Origin: Rhynochetos jubatus | Taxonomy: Eukaryota > Chordata > Aves > Eurypygiformes > Rhynochetidae | NCBI GenBank assembly: GCA_027574665.1 | Contig: CM050676.1 | Coordinates: 4,206,157 to 4,270,156, forward strand | Length of the DNA stretch: 64,000 nt | Reading direction: 5' to 3' | Shown: one piece after another, positions 10,721 through 21,200 of the stretch | How positions within the stretch are numbered: the stretch's first letter is position 1 | How the letters are laid out: the number at the start of each line of letters is the position of its first letter | Notes under the pieces: generated by a model | Database searches by the model: none | Seen by the model: only the letters and a program-made list of their open reading frames with translations | Told to the model about the DNA's origin: nothing | Program-made: the position numbers and the translations under genes

Positions 10721-11267
10721 GCAGCCCCAGGGCCTGTCTCGACGCTGGGCAGGACTGTGGCCCCCTGCCCTCCCAGTGTCTCTGGCAGGCGGGAGCAGCA
10801 GAGAGCAGGGAGACGTTTTGGGGCAAAGCCCGGCATTTTGCACTGGCAGGTGGTTTCCAAATCCCGCCTGGCACTGCTGCTGCTGGACACAGGCACAGCC
10901 CCTTGGGTTGGGAAGTGGGGCTGGCCCAGCAGGTCCGGAACGGTGAGTCCCACTGCCAGACAAAGAAGTGCCTTGCGGTTGTATCGGGGGCATCCGCAGG
11001 GTGTTTGCCGATCCCCTGGCTCGGCTGCGAAAACACCGCCGCAGGCACCGAGATGCCCAAGGGCTGAGGGGGCTGGGGAGGGGCTGGGCACTGGCGCTCA
11101 GGGGGTCTGCGTGGGGTGGGCAGTCTTTGCCTTCGGGCTCTCCAGGGCTATTTGAGTTTGGCTCTGTGAGCTGGGGCATTTGGGGACATGGCAGGGAGGC
11201 CCTGGGGTCTGTCCTTCCCGCTGCACGGCTGCCCAGTAACCTGCTCCCCTTTGCCTCCTCTTCCCAG
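10721..11267. other. Unassigned sequence between CR1 and QRICH2-like gene
   Basis: I recognise no gene or repeat here with confidence. A short open stretch around 10990-11060 encodes a basic FADPLARLRKHRRRH-type segment preceded by a possible acceptor (CATCCGCAG). It could be an upstream exon of the + strand gene that follows. Confidence 0.3.
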
Positions 11268-13745
11268 GAGGACGGTGGGGGCTCGGCAGGGCCCATCAGA
11301 TGTGGACACCCAAGGTGGGAGCAGTTCTGCACCAGGGCTGACGGAACCAGGGACACGGCCTGTGCCCAAGGGGTCCCCTGGCACCCAGGCCGTCACGCCA
11401 GCAACCCAGCCAGGGTCCGTCAGGCTCACGACCACCACCCCGGGGATGAAACTGGGGTCCCCTGGCACCCAGAGCACCATCCCGGGGTGCAGCCAGGGAT
11501 GCCCAGCCTCAAGACAAACGTCTTGGGGGTGCAGCCAGGGACACAAGGAGCAGGAGCAGGGGCTCAGCCAAGTCCCTGCCGCATGGACCGCAGCCTTCCT
11601 GGTGCTGGGAAGGTCCATGCTGAAGGTACCCCCCATGCTGTGGGGACACCGATGGACGCCAGTGCTTACGGCTATGGAGAGATGGTGGAGGCCCTGCCAG
11701 GTCGGGCAGCTCGGCTGGCTCTAGAGCACCCTGAAAGAGCAGGTGGCCCAGCTGGCAGCCACCAAGTCCAACCAGGCTGAAGTCAAGAAGCTGCGCCTGC
11801 TCTTCCCAGATGGAGGTGAGAGCCCTGGAGGGGCTGGGGGGGGGGGGGGGGGGCGGGGTTAGTGTAGGACACCCTGGGTGCCGGTCTTGTTGCGGCTCAT
11901 TCCCGCTGGGCAAAACTGACACCTTCGGGGCTGGGCAGCCAAGGCAGCATCCCTCTGAGGGTCCCCCCTGCTGGCTTTTCCCCAGGGCCGCCATGTCCCA
12001 TCCTGGGACAGCTGGCTGAGGGGGTGTGCCCCTCCACAGCTGGACCGCCTGGAGCTGGGGCCTTTCCTGCAGCAGCTGGAGCACTGCTGGAGCATACGGA
12101 GCAGCTCCAGAAGGCAGCGCAGGCGGAGGGGGATGATGCAGCTGGCATTAAGAAGTGAGTGCGATGGGGGCGACAATGGCTTCAGGGACAGCGCTCACCC
12201 CGTTCCCTCCGGCTGTCCTGCCTCGTGCCTGCCTGGTACCCTGGCACAGGAGCAGTTCCCACAGGGGTGGTGGGTTTGGGGCACTCGCTTCTGTGGATTC
12301 TCCAGTGCCTAATCCAAGGTGGAGCTTTTTCCCAGGTGGGACCTCACGGACCCCCTTTATTTCATACCCAGCCAACAGGTCAGGACCTTGTGGTGGTGGT
12401 GGGGGAATAAACCAGCCTCAACCCTCCCGCTTCCCCCGGCAAACACTGTAACTGGCTGCAGCAAAGTGCTCAGCACGGTGCTCAGCACCTTTTGGGTGCA
12501 GGATGGCTGTGCCCCGGCCCCAGCGCGTGAGAGCCCTTCTCCAGGCAGGGGTGGAGGGGGCCGGGGCGGCCTGGGCAGGGCAGGGGAGCAGAGATGTGCT
12601 GCGGAGAGCCAGCACACCCTCACCTCCCCGCTGCAACACTGCCCCTCCAGCCCCTCCCGCCTGGTGCCCCGCGGCCAAGCCAGCCCACGCTCCTGCTCCC
12701 CAGCAAGGTCGGGATGGGGAAGGCAGGGATACGGTGGGGGCAACTGAGGCTGGGAGGGTGATGCTGAGCACCCAGGGTGTCTGTGCCTCAGTTTCCCCGG
12801 GGAGAGCTGGGTGTGGCAGGGTTGCCTGGGGATGCTGGGTTTGGCCCTGTGTTTCAGCCAGCCCGCTCTTTCCTTCCCAGCTCGACCAGGCGGAGCTCTT
12901 GGGCCAGGAGAGCCGCGTCTACGGGGGCCGGCAGGACAGGCAGCTGTCTGTGCTCGTGGGAACAGGGGGTATGGCCGGGCAGGCTTGGGCTGACCCCACG
13001 GGTGTGAAGGGGACAGCAGGCTGGGCAGGACACCTGCGGGGTGGCAGGTTTTCCCCTACCCACGTCCCTGACTCTGGTTCCCTCCTGTCTCTCCCACCAC
13101 ACTTCCCAGGGGATGAGCCCAAGCTGTCCCCAAGGCAGTGGGACACCTGGGGCACCGGCCGCCTGCTGTCACGGCCCCAGACCGCTGGACCCTTGCTCAG
13201 CCAAGCGGGTATGGCCCTGCCGGGGCTCCAGGGGGTCAGGGGGCCAGAAGGCAACCTGTGGTCCCCCGCTGGGTGGGGGCGAGTTGGGGATCTGTGCCTG
13301 GTGCCGAGTGGGGCGGGACGGGGTCTGGGTCAGGATGGGGAGGGGTGAAGCAGGCTGGAGTGGGGAGGGCTATTGGATGAGGACCCCCGTCCCTGTGTTG
13401 GAGCCGCAACAAGATGGGAGGTCCTGAGCAGTGTGGACAAGAGCATGTCCACTTCATGTGTCCTTGCTGCCTCCTCCATGCCAGGCTGGCAGGGCTGCCT
13501 GGTGCATTGGGGGGGGCTTAGGCCTTGCCCTTTGCCCCCACGCACTGCCGCCTCGCTGGAGCACAGGCCCGGCGCATGCGACAGCCACCACGTCTCCCGG
13601 GCACCGGGGCTCCTCCCGTCCATCCAGACATCAGGGCACAGATCCAGTGCCCCCGCAGCCAGGCAGGGCTGGGGGTCCCCGGCCGAACCCCCAGCACCCC
13701 AGCCATCGAGTAGGCGAATGAGGGGCAGCAGCTGGCAGCAATAAA
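11268..13745 (+). pseudogene. Partial DUF4795/QRICH2-like gene, copy 1, frameshifted
   Basis: Four exon-like blocks have splice consensus. One ends at 11815 (donor GAG|GTGAGA) and encodes LKEQVAQLAATKSNQAEVKK. Others are 12040-12154 (LDRLELGPFLQQLE), 12881-12968 (LDQAELLGQESRVYGGR) and 13110-13208. Upstream, 11268-11640 is Pro/Gly/Gln-rich. AATAAA lies at 13740-13745. The coiled-coil and LDRLELGP blocks remind me of the DUF4795 region of QRICH2/C16orf96, but the cysteine-rich CLSCDRP part is missing, so the gene looks partial. At 12094-12097 this copy has lost one base relative to unit 2, putting the second block out of frame. A G-run of at least 17 sits in an intron at about 11829. Confidence 0.4.
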
Positions 13746-13835
13746 GGGTGTTGAGCAGCCAAGTGCCTGGGGGGGGGGCCCTGGGTCAGGGGCATGGGAA
13801 GCCACCAACAGGACGGTGTTGTCATAGACTGAGAG

Positions 13836-13905
13836 GGTCCTTTTCTCTTGTTTCTTCTAGTAAAAGATTTCCTCCAGAACCTCTCCGTGTCTCTGTGGGA
13901 GCTGA
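13836..13905 (+). repeat. Diverged copy of the PRR22 3' end
   Basis: The segment TAAAAGATTTCCTCCAGAAC followed by CTCTCCGTGTCTCTGTGGG aligns with the PRR22 3' terminus at 16741-16810 (ATTAAAAGACTTTCCTCCAG and on), including the upstream CTTTTCTCTTGTTTC tract. It is more diverged than the six gene copies and no PRR22 body precedes it, so it looks like an older duplication remnant. The next 300 bases (13906-14204) show nothing that I can name. Confidence 0.6.
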
Positions 13906-14204
13906 AGACAAGGACAGAGCCTGGGGACCTGGGGGAGCTGGACACACACGACAAGGGCTGCCAGGACTTTGTCTCCAACACGACCAGCGTCCCCTCCAGC
14001 GGGACAGGGCAAAGCCCTTCACAGCCTCCGGACCATCTGGCCCTTCCTCAGGCCCCACGGCGCTCAGCCCCGGGGCCCAGCTTTGCCTCGCTGCCGCAGC
14101 AAAACACCCCCAAAGCACCCCAAGCGTGGCGAGGGAGGGGGCTACACGCCAGGCTGGGACAGTCCTCCCCGTGCCGGGCTGTGCCTTGGGCAGCCGCAAG
14201 GCCG

Positions 14205-14335
14205 GGAAGGGGACAGGAAAAGAATTCCAAACAAATCCCTGCACCCGCTAAAAGTGCCTGGAAAGTTCATCTCTCTCTCTCGCTCCTTTCCCACGCAGAG
14301 CTCCACAACCTGGGGCCAACGCAGCCGGAGGCTGT
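14205..14335. repeat. Diverged duplicate of 25250-25385
   Basis: Shares GGGACAGGAAAAGAATT, an AAGTGCC.GG block, CATCTCT, and AGCTCCACAACCTGGGGCCA then ACGCAGCC with 25250-25385. Both copies lie 0.7-1.3 kb upstream of a + strand PRR22, so this is probably an older duplicated flank. The bases after it (14298-14448) read open on both strands (for example WEYRSAVRSRAGP on the - strand, NVRNGPALLLTALRYS on the + strand), and I cannot assign either. Confidence 0.6.
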
Positions 14336-14876
14336 CTTTCCTGGCGGGCTCCCGCAGTGCTGGCAACAAGAAGTTCTCTGCCACAAACGTCAGGAATGGC
14401 CCAGCCCTGCTCCTCACGGCACTGCGGTATTCCCAGCTGGTGCCTGGGAAGGTGAAGCCTCCCACAGGGACCAGGGCTACCGCCCCAAAGCTTTCTCTGG
14501 CTTGCCTAGGGAAGAAGCCCTCAGGGCTGGCATCCCGGCTGGGCGATGGGTGCAGACACCCTCCACACCTGCTTTGTTTCTGCCCCCCAGCCTCACCCAG
14601 GGGCTCTCAACTGGTGCCCGACTGGCAGGGCTGGAGCGTCAAACCTCCCCCTGACATCCCGTGCTACACCTCCCCCTCGCCTGCCCTGTGCCCCCACCCT
14701 GAACAGCCCCTGCCCTCCATGCCAGCACTGCAGGCCCGGGACTCGTTCCACCAAGGCCCACCAATGCCAAGCTTATCCCAGCGCCGGGAAAAGACCAAGG
14801 CTTGCCCCCACGGCCCTGAGAGCCGCCTGGAGGGGCCGGGGGCACCCCAGTGCCCCTTAACCCTTTCCCTGCCCGG

Positions 14877-14964
14877 AGGGGCGGGGCAGGTTCCTGGGGC
14901 GGGGCGGAACACGGGGAGCCCCCGCATTGTGACCTGGGACACCCCAGAGACTCCTTAGCAACCG
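14877..14964 (+). promoter_or_regulatory. PRR22-B1 promoter-like region
   Basis: Two GGGGCGGGGC-type boxes (14879-14910) and CCTTAGCAACCG (14953-14964) remain identical to the intact copies although the downstream gene is broken. Confidence 0.35.
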
Positions 14965-14988
14965 CCAGCCACACAGCCAGAAGGCACC

Positions 14989-16666
14989 ATGGCGTGGCCA
15001 CCGCGGCAGCTCCCACCCCGCCGCTCCCGCGCACCCCTGCGCCCCAGCTCCAGCCCACTTTTCTGCTCCCGGACACCTTCTACCCCCCAGGTAGGCACCG
15101 ACGCCGACCCCTGCAGCCCGGGGATGCTCTCAGGGGCCAGAGCAGAGCTGAGCCCTGGCCGTCACTCCTGTCTCTCTTCCAGGCTCAGCCAACCTGTGCC
15201 CAGTGCCCGGGCAGTGGCAGCCCTTCCCCACAGCCTGGGCACCCGCGGCGGGGGTGGCACCCCAGGTCCCCCGGGCATCACCAGCAGGTATGGCAGCCCT
15301 GTCCGCTCTGGCACCCGGACCCCCGCACACACTGAGCATCCCACACCCCCAGGAACCCCAGCATCCCCTGCACCCCCGGCCCCTGGCACATATGGCACTG
15401 GGGTGCAGCAAGCCCGGGCAAGTGTCCGTGCCCTCGCCGGGGTGATGCCTGCCCACTACTTCCAATTCCCAGGGGATTTCCCAAACACTTGGGGCCACAT
15501 CTCCCGTTCCACCTCAGGGAAGCCAGCCCCCTCCCCAGTTAACAACCCCGGCCCACCCCGCGGGGAGCGCCCCGGCCACCATCTGCCCACGTGCCGGGCG
15601 CAGAGCTGTTTGGCGTCGGCCACCGGGGCCGGCTCGGCGGGTGCACCTGGAGGTTGCCCCCGGCCCAGCACGGCTCCCTCTCACCCTCCCAGGTCTGCAG
15701 AGGGCTCCATGAGGCTGCCTCTTCGACCACCACCTCCTCCACGTGCCAGGGACGGGCACCGTCCACCTGCCATCGGCCTCCGCCACGCTGGGCCACGCTC
15801 CCGCTCCTCTGCCGGCTGCTGCCCTGTGGGTCCCTGGGGGCTACGAGACACCCCTGGCCTGGGCAGTCCCGGTGACCCCCCACGGCCAACCGCAACCCCT
15901 GGCCCCCCCAAACCATCAGGCCAGAGCGGTGGCCCCGACTCTGCTGCGGCCAACGTCCAGCCCCGGCTCCCAGCACATCAAGGGGCCGGCGGCACAAGTC
16001 AACATCTCCGGCCGGGCCACCGCCACAGGGGCAGCCCCGGGCAGCACCATCCGCCCGGGCAGAGACATCCCCCCCAGCCCCGTTGCTGCCCGGGACAACC
16101 ACGGCCTTGGGGACCTCATTGTGACTGACGAGGAGCTCCTTGAAGAGGCCCTAAAGCTGATGGGTTGCTCCTGGGATGTGCTGGGGGTCAGCGAGGGGGG
16201 TCCCAGGAGTGTCCCTGTGCCTGGGCACCCTGCTGACACGGGCGGGGAGGGGAGAGAGGTGCCTCTGGAAGAGGCACTAAGGCTCTTTGGCTGCTCCCTG
16301 GACACCGTGGGGGGCAGCCAAGACGGTCCCGGCAGCGACCCCATCTCTGGGGACCCTGGTGTCACCGGCACAGGGGTCCCCGACAGCGACTTCAACTCGC
16401 TCTCGCTGCCAGATGGCCTGCTCACCCTCGCCGCCCACGTCCTCGAGACCCCCGATGCCATCCTCAGCAACAAGGAATCCATCTTCTCCATGGAGCTGCT
16501 GGAGCCGTGGGAAGATGAGGCGATGGACCCGGCACTGTCCCCTCTGGCCGTGGCAGAGGAGCGGGGGAAGAAGCGGGGGCAGGAGCCGCGGGGGAGCACC
16601 TTGGAGGAGCCCCCCAGCAAGCGCAGGGCTCTGGCCGGCAGCACGGGGCTGGCAGGGGGGCAGTAG
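14989..16666 (+). pseudogene. PRR22: PRR22-B1 pseudogene: frameshift, stop and module loss
   Basis: Exon positions correspond to 14989-15090, 15183-15287 and 15693-16666 with intact splice sites. Three lesions are visible. A C is missing from the run at 15033-15037, shifting exon 1. Codon TGC of the conserved APCGC block is TGA at 15710-15712. Exon 3 is 1032 bp shorter than in B2 or C1, leaving one module joined in frame to the C-terminal half module (TGGEGR|EVPLEEALRL). Downstream of the stop the frame stays open to the normal TAG. A 379-codon ORF from the ATG exists only because the shifted frame reads through both introns. Confidence 0.88.
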
Positions 16667-16764
16667 GCCCACGGCGGGGCTGGGATGGACCTGGGGGCAG
16701 CGGGGGTGGGGAGGAGGGGGGTGTTAGTGTGCAGTTAAAGAGTCTCTTTCCTTCCTTGTTTCCC

Positions 16765-16770
16765 ATTAAA
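16765..16770 (+). terminator. PRR22-B1 polyadenylation signal (ATTAAA)
   Basis: ATTAAA about 100 bases after the stop, matching the other copies. Confidence 0.55.
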
Positions 16771-16970
16771 AGACTTTCCTCCAGAACCTCTCCGTGCCTC
16801 TGGGGTGTGGGGGGAGGGGGCACCGGGAAACGGCACCCAAGAGCTGCCAAAGCCCCGCTGAGCCCCAGGTCGAGCCGGGGAGCCCCGAAGGGCACCGAGC
16901 CACCCCTGGGGACGAGTGTCCGCCAGCAGGGTGGGAATGGCAGGGATCGGGGGGGATTCCCCTGTCCCTT

Positions 16971-18046
16971 CCCCATGGGAGCAGCCCTTTGGCGGGGAGC
17001 CAGCACAGGGGGGTCCCTGCAGGACTCACGGACACGGCCCCACGCTGAAAGAAAGGTCTCTGGTGCCTCAAGAGTCAGAGACTCAGAGAGTTTTTGGCTG
17101 CAGAGGTTCTGCTACAAGATTCTTGCTTGCGGCCCACGCACCCCAGGCGCAGACTCCGAGGATCACCCACGAGGCGCCCGCTGTCCCCGTCATGCAGGGA
17201 CTAGGGCCCAGGGAAGAGGCGGGAAGGAGTGTCCCACGTGCGTGGGGAGGACACGGCAAGTAGAGTGCAGGGAGCAGGGCTCAGGGTGTGCCGTCTCACA
17301 CCAGACATCCAACCTTCGACACCTCAGCTTGGTTTGGAGTCTGAACTTGGACTCCCAGAGCCAAGGCAAGGACAGACTTTGTACTCCAGCCACTTGCACG
17401 AGCACCAGCCCTCGCTCGCTGCGGTAGCAGGACAGCCTCGGTACTGCAACCGTCGGCAACGTGTGGCAGCACCTCACATCTGGAGGTAGTTTGGGGTCGG
17501 CCACAGGCCATGCCAGAGGACAACCCCCGTCCCCAGAGACCAGGTGGCCTTGTCTCACGGCTCCTCCATCCACCCTTTCTCTGCAAAAAACCCACCCCCG
17601 GGGCCCTGCATCCCTGCACAAAGCTCCATCCCCTCCAGCTGCCAGCTGCCGAGAGGCAGAAGAGCCACCCACCCTCCCCAGGCTCAGGGAACCCCTCCCA
17701 CGTCAGCAGACAAAGACCCCCAGGTGGTTTGTCCCGCTCCCTCCAGCCAGGCCCAGCCCTGCTCCAGCCAGAGCCCGGCGGGGACAGCAGCTGGGGTTAC
17801 CCCCTCTTCACCCCGGCTCCCTCCCAGGACGTCAGCCGGGAGGTGCCCCAAAACACAGAGGCCCTCCAGAGCCACAGCAAGGGATGTCGCCTCTCCCGGC
17901 TGCCAGGACCGCACACCAGCCGCCTCTCCCCGCTCGGGGAGCCCCAACACGGGGGCAGCCCCCACCCTGCCCCGCGCTCGGCCGCTGCCCGGGGCCTCGG
18001 GCCACCCCAGCCAGCGCCAAGGGCTCAGGGCCTCCCTCTGTGCTGA
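16971..18046. other. PRR22-DUS3L intergenic sequence, unit 1
   Basis: About 1.1 kb of GC-rich sequence, also present after PRR22-C1, B2 and C2. Long open frames here are Pro/Ser/Arg-rich composition effects. I see no supported gene. Confidence 0.5.
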
Positions 18047-18115
18047 GGACACGGACACGGACACGGACACGGACACGGACACGGACACGGACACGGACAC
18101 GGACACGGACACGGA
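18047..18115 (+). repeat. GGACAC hexanucleotide microsatellite upstream of DUS3L
   Basis: About 11.5 tandem copies of GGACAC ending about 110 bases before the DUS3L ATG. Copy number differs among DUS3L copies (about 8 at 30621, about 10.5 at 52079). Confidence 0.95.
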
Positions 18116-18203
18116 GCAGCGGCCGGCCCCCTGCTGCGGCCCGCAGAGCGGAAGCTGACGCCGTCCAGCCTCGCTCCCCCGTCCCGTGGTGCCGGGCCGC
18201 CGG

Positions 18204-18210
18204 TGCGTCA
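18204..18210 (+). promoter_or_regulatory. CRE/ATF-like site in DUS3L promoter
   Basis: TGCGTCA (TGACGCA on the other strand) lies 18 bases before the ATG in a CpG-rich, TATA-less context. It is present in all three DUS3L starts in the window. Confidence 0.35.
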
Positions 18211-18227
18211 TCAGCGCGCGCGGCAGC

Positions 18228-21200
18228 ATGGCGGCAGCGCCTGTGGCGGCGGGGGTGGCGCCGGTCCGAGCGCGGTGAGTGCGGCCCCAGGGCTGCTCCG
18301 CTCCCGGCCCTGCCGCTCCGTAGCCCCCGGTACGTGCCCGGCCCCGCCAGAGCCCCACCGGTCCGCGCCTGGCGCCTCTATCCCCTCCGCACGTGCCTGG
18401 CCCCGCCCCGCCCCCCCCTCCCCGCAGCAGACCCCTCTCCCCCATCCCCCCGGGAACCCCGCTCCCCGCCGGGTGCGGGCGGCACACGGGCTCTCTGGCT
18501 CCGCAGGTTCCTCGCCTCCAAGGAGCAGTTCCATGCCTCCCTGCGGGCCAGGGCCGAGCCCGGTGGCCAGGCGGGTGGCGAGGAGGAGGAGGTGGGCAGC
18601 TGCCCGAGCGAGCCCCCCGCCAAACGGGTGAGGTCGGAGGAGTCTGGTCAGGCTGGGGAAAGCCAAGAGGATGCTGGAGCGGAGAAGCTGGAGAAGGAGC
18701 TGGAGAAGGAGCCGTGGGAGCGCAAGCGGGCCCGGGGGCAGAACAAGAGGCGGCCATGCATGAAACCTGGCCCCTATGAGCAGCGCAGGCTGTGCCCGTG
18801 GGTAACGCAGGTAGGGTGTAGGGCCCCTGCTCCGCGCTGGGGCGGGGAGTTTGGGACCCTGGTGGGTTCTTCCTGCTCAAGGGCTGCCTTCAGTGCCGGG
18901 CAGGCAGGCGGAGGGCAGAGGTTTTAACCTCCTCTTTATTGTTTACAGGGACGTGCAGAAATGTGCTCCTTTGGCCCACGGTGCCGCTTCCTTCATGACG
19001 TCGCCGAGTACATGGCTGCGAAGCCGGCGGACCTGGGGCGTAGCTGCGTGCTCTTCGAAACCTTTGGCAAGTGCATTTACGGCGTCACCTGCCGCTTTGG
19101 CCAGGCTCACCTCGGGGCTGGCCACCAGAACCTCGTCAACATGGCCTTGGCCAGGCAGTGGGAGGGGAAGGAGGTGGTGAGGAACAGTCTCTCCAAGGAC
19201 CTCCAGCACCAGCTGCGCAAGAGGAAGTTCAGCTTCAGGAAGGCTGACGAGTACCTCCGTGGTCTGGCCAAGGCCCACGGTCGTGGTGGGAAGGGAGGCC
19301 AAGCCACAGGGTGCCCTAGAGGGGAGCAAGAGGTGTCCAACTGCGCCACACGCCGGGAGGGCCTGGGAGACGGCCCCGAATGTCCTGTGCTAGCGGGGCA
19401 GGGAGAAGATCCCAGAGCAGGTGCCTTGCAGAGTCCCGGCCCCACGGGTGGCGAGGAGGCTCCCTCCCTCCCAACAGTGGGCCCGGTGACAGATGAAGAT
19501 ACTGTGAAGCTGCGGTGGTGTGAGAAGAAGAAGGTGAGCAGTGAGGGTTTGGCCGAGGGCTGCCGTCTGTCGTGAGCTTGTCAAGTGGATGAGATTGTGC
19601 TTGGGGAGAGGGAAGAGACCCCCGCGGGGCGAGAGGCAGGCAGGGGACAGAGCGGCCTGGGGACGCACGTGTTACTGTCAGGAGGGGAAGGGTGCAGGGA
19701 GGTGAGCTCTTGAGGTCATGGTGTTGTCCTTGAGGGGGTGAGAGCCAAGAGAAGCTGCAGCCCCTTGCTCGGGAAGGAGGGTGGGAGCTGAGCTGTCAGT
19801 GAGGGGGCAGATGATCTGCAAGGAGAGGCGAGGCTGGGGCTGGTGGTTTGTATGTACTGCACGGTGCTCTCCTTCCTCGCCTCCTCATCCCCTCCATCCT
19901 GGCATCCGTTAGCCAGGCTGGGCTCCCTCTCCATCTGTAACTGCTTGAGTTTTCTCCACGCTGAGCAGTGAAAACAAATCGAGCAGTTCAAGGTTCCGGT
20001 TCCTGTATCCAAACGATACATTCTCAGGGAATGGTTGAGGTTCTTGAAGTAAACTAGTGATTTCCTGGGTTTCCCACTGAGTTTGACCCAAGGCAGGTGA
20101 TGAAATTGCTAACTGAAACATCTTCCAGTTTAACCCCTGCTAGTTCAGCTCTGCTAACATGCTTCTCCACCCCTGTTTTCCAGCTGGAGATCCAAGGCAA
20201 GCTCTACTTGGCTCCACTGACCACGGTAGTTGGATAATTCTTTCCTTTTGTCAAAATTCGCTGTTGCTGCATTTGGAACAGGGCAAATCTCCTGGCAAAC
20301 CATCACTCTGCTGTCTCTTTCAGTGTGGTAACCTCCCTTTCCGAAGGATATGCAAGCGCTTCGGGGCAGATGTCACCTGTGGAGAGATGGCTGTGTGCAC
20401 AAACCTGCTTCAGGGCCAGTCCTCCGAGTGGGCTCTCCTCAAACGGCATCACACCGAAGATATTTTCGGGGTGCAGGTGAGTGCTGTCATCTTGATAACC
20501 GAATGATAACCCTCTTCTGAGGAGAAAAGCTGCTGCTTGGACTCATGCCAACTGTCCCCCTTGGGTAGCTGGAGGGAGCGTTTCCAGACACGATGACCAA
20601 ATGTGCAGAGCTCCTGAACCAGGCGATTGAAGTGGACTTTGTAGACATCAATGTCGGATGTCCGATTGACCTGGTCTACAAGAAGGTAAGAAGACGTTCT
20701 GCAGTGCGTTTTGCTCCCTTCAACAGATGTTTGTCTTTTGCCTCAGCTCCTGTTGCCTGGTCTGCTCCTGCCAGACTGATCCAGAGCTCCCACTTTTTAC
20801 GGGCGCTAGACTTCAGCGGGAAGGCTGTTCAGGGAGCAGGGAATGGTTGGCTGTCTCTGCCTGGCAGCAGGCAGAAGTTGGGAGGGAAGAGGGCTGTGGC
20901 GTTTTGGTTGAAGAGTCCCCTTTCTCCGAGTCCTGAGATGCTCCAAGCCTTACCTGCGTCCCCTGCGCAGAGGGCTGCTGTTGAGCAGCTCCAAGGAGGC
21001 AGAAAGTCTTGCCCATGTCGTTTTGTTGTCCCTCAGGGAGGAGGCTGTGCTCTGATGACTCGGCCCAACAAGTTTGAGCAGATCGTCCGAGGGATGAACT
21101 CGGTGAGTCAGAGCATCTGCCAGCAGCGGGCGATGGGCTGATGGAGCTGACTCCTGCCTCAGCCTGGCCTCCCTCTCCCACTTGTGCAGGTGCTGGACGT

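Larger units (their letters stand above)
14449..16970. repeat. Inverted repeat arm 1b (contains PRR22-B1)
   Basis: Reverse complement of 5327-9206, from AAGGTGAAGCCTCCCACAGG to CCCCTGTCCCTT. The spacer to arm 1a is about 5.24 kb. The arm is about 1.36 kb shorter, mostly from loss of PRR22 modules. Confidence 0.9.

Noticed and set aside
10146..11060. 304-codon - strand ORF as a host gene.
   Set aside because: It contains CR1 RT blocks (for example [11 protein letters not shown]) and is part of the CR1 fragment plus flanking sequence.
14989..16128. 379-codon ORF from the PRR22-B1 ATG, at first taken as a novel protein.
   Set aside because: It is open only because the missing C in exon 1 shifts the frame into the shadow frame above.
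18047..18115. GGACAC array considered as a CRISPR-like or telomere-like repeat.
   Set aside because: Simple hexamer without spacers, in a vertebrate promoter; the unit is not TTAGGG.
17544..18158. ORFs encoding (TD)n or (RT)n upstream of DUS3L.
   Set aside because: They are translations of the GGACAC microsatellite and GC-rich intergenic DNA, with no splice or homology support.
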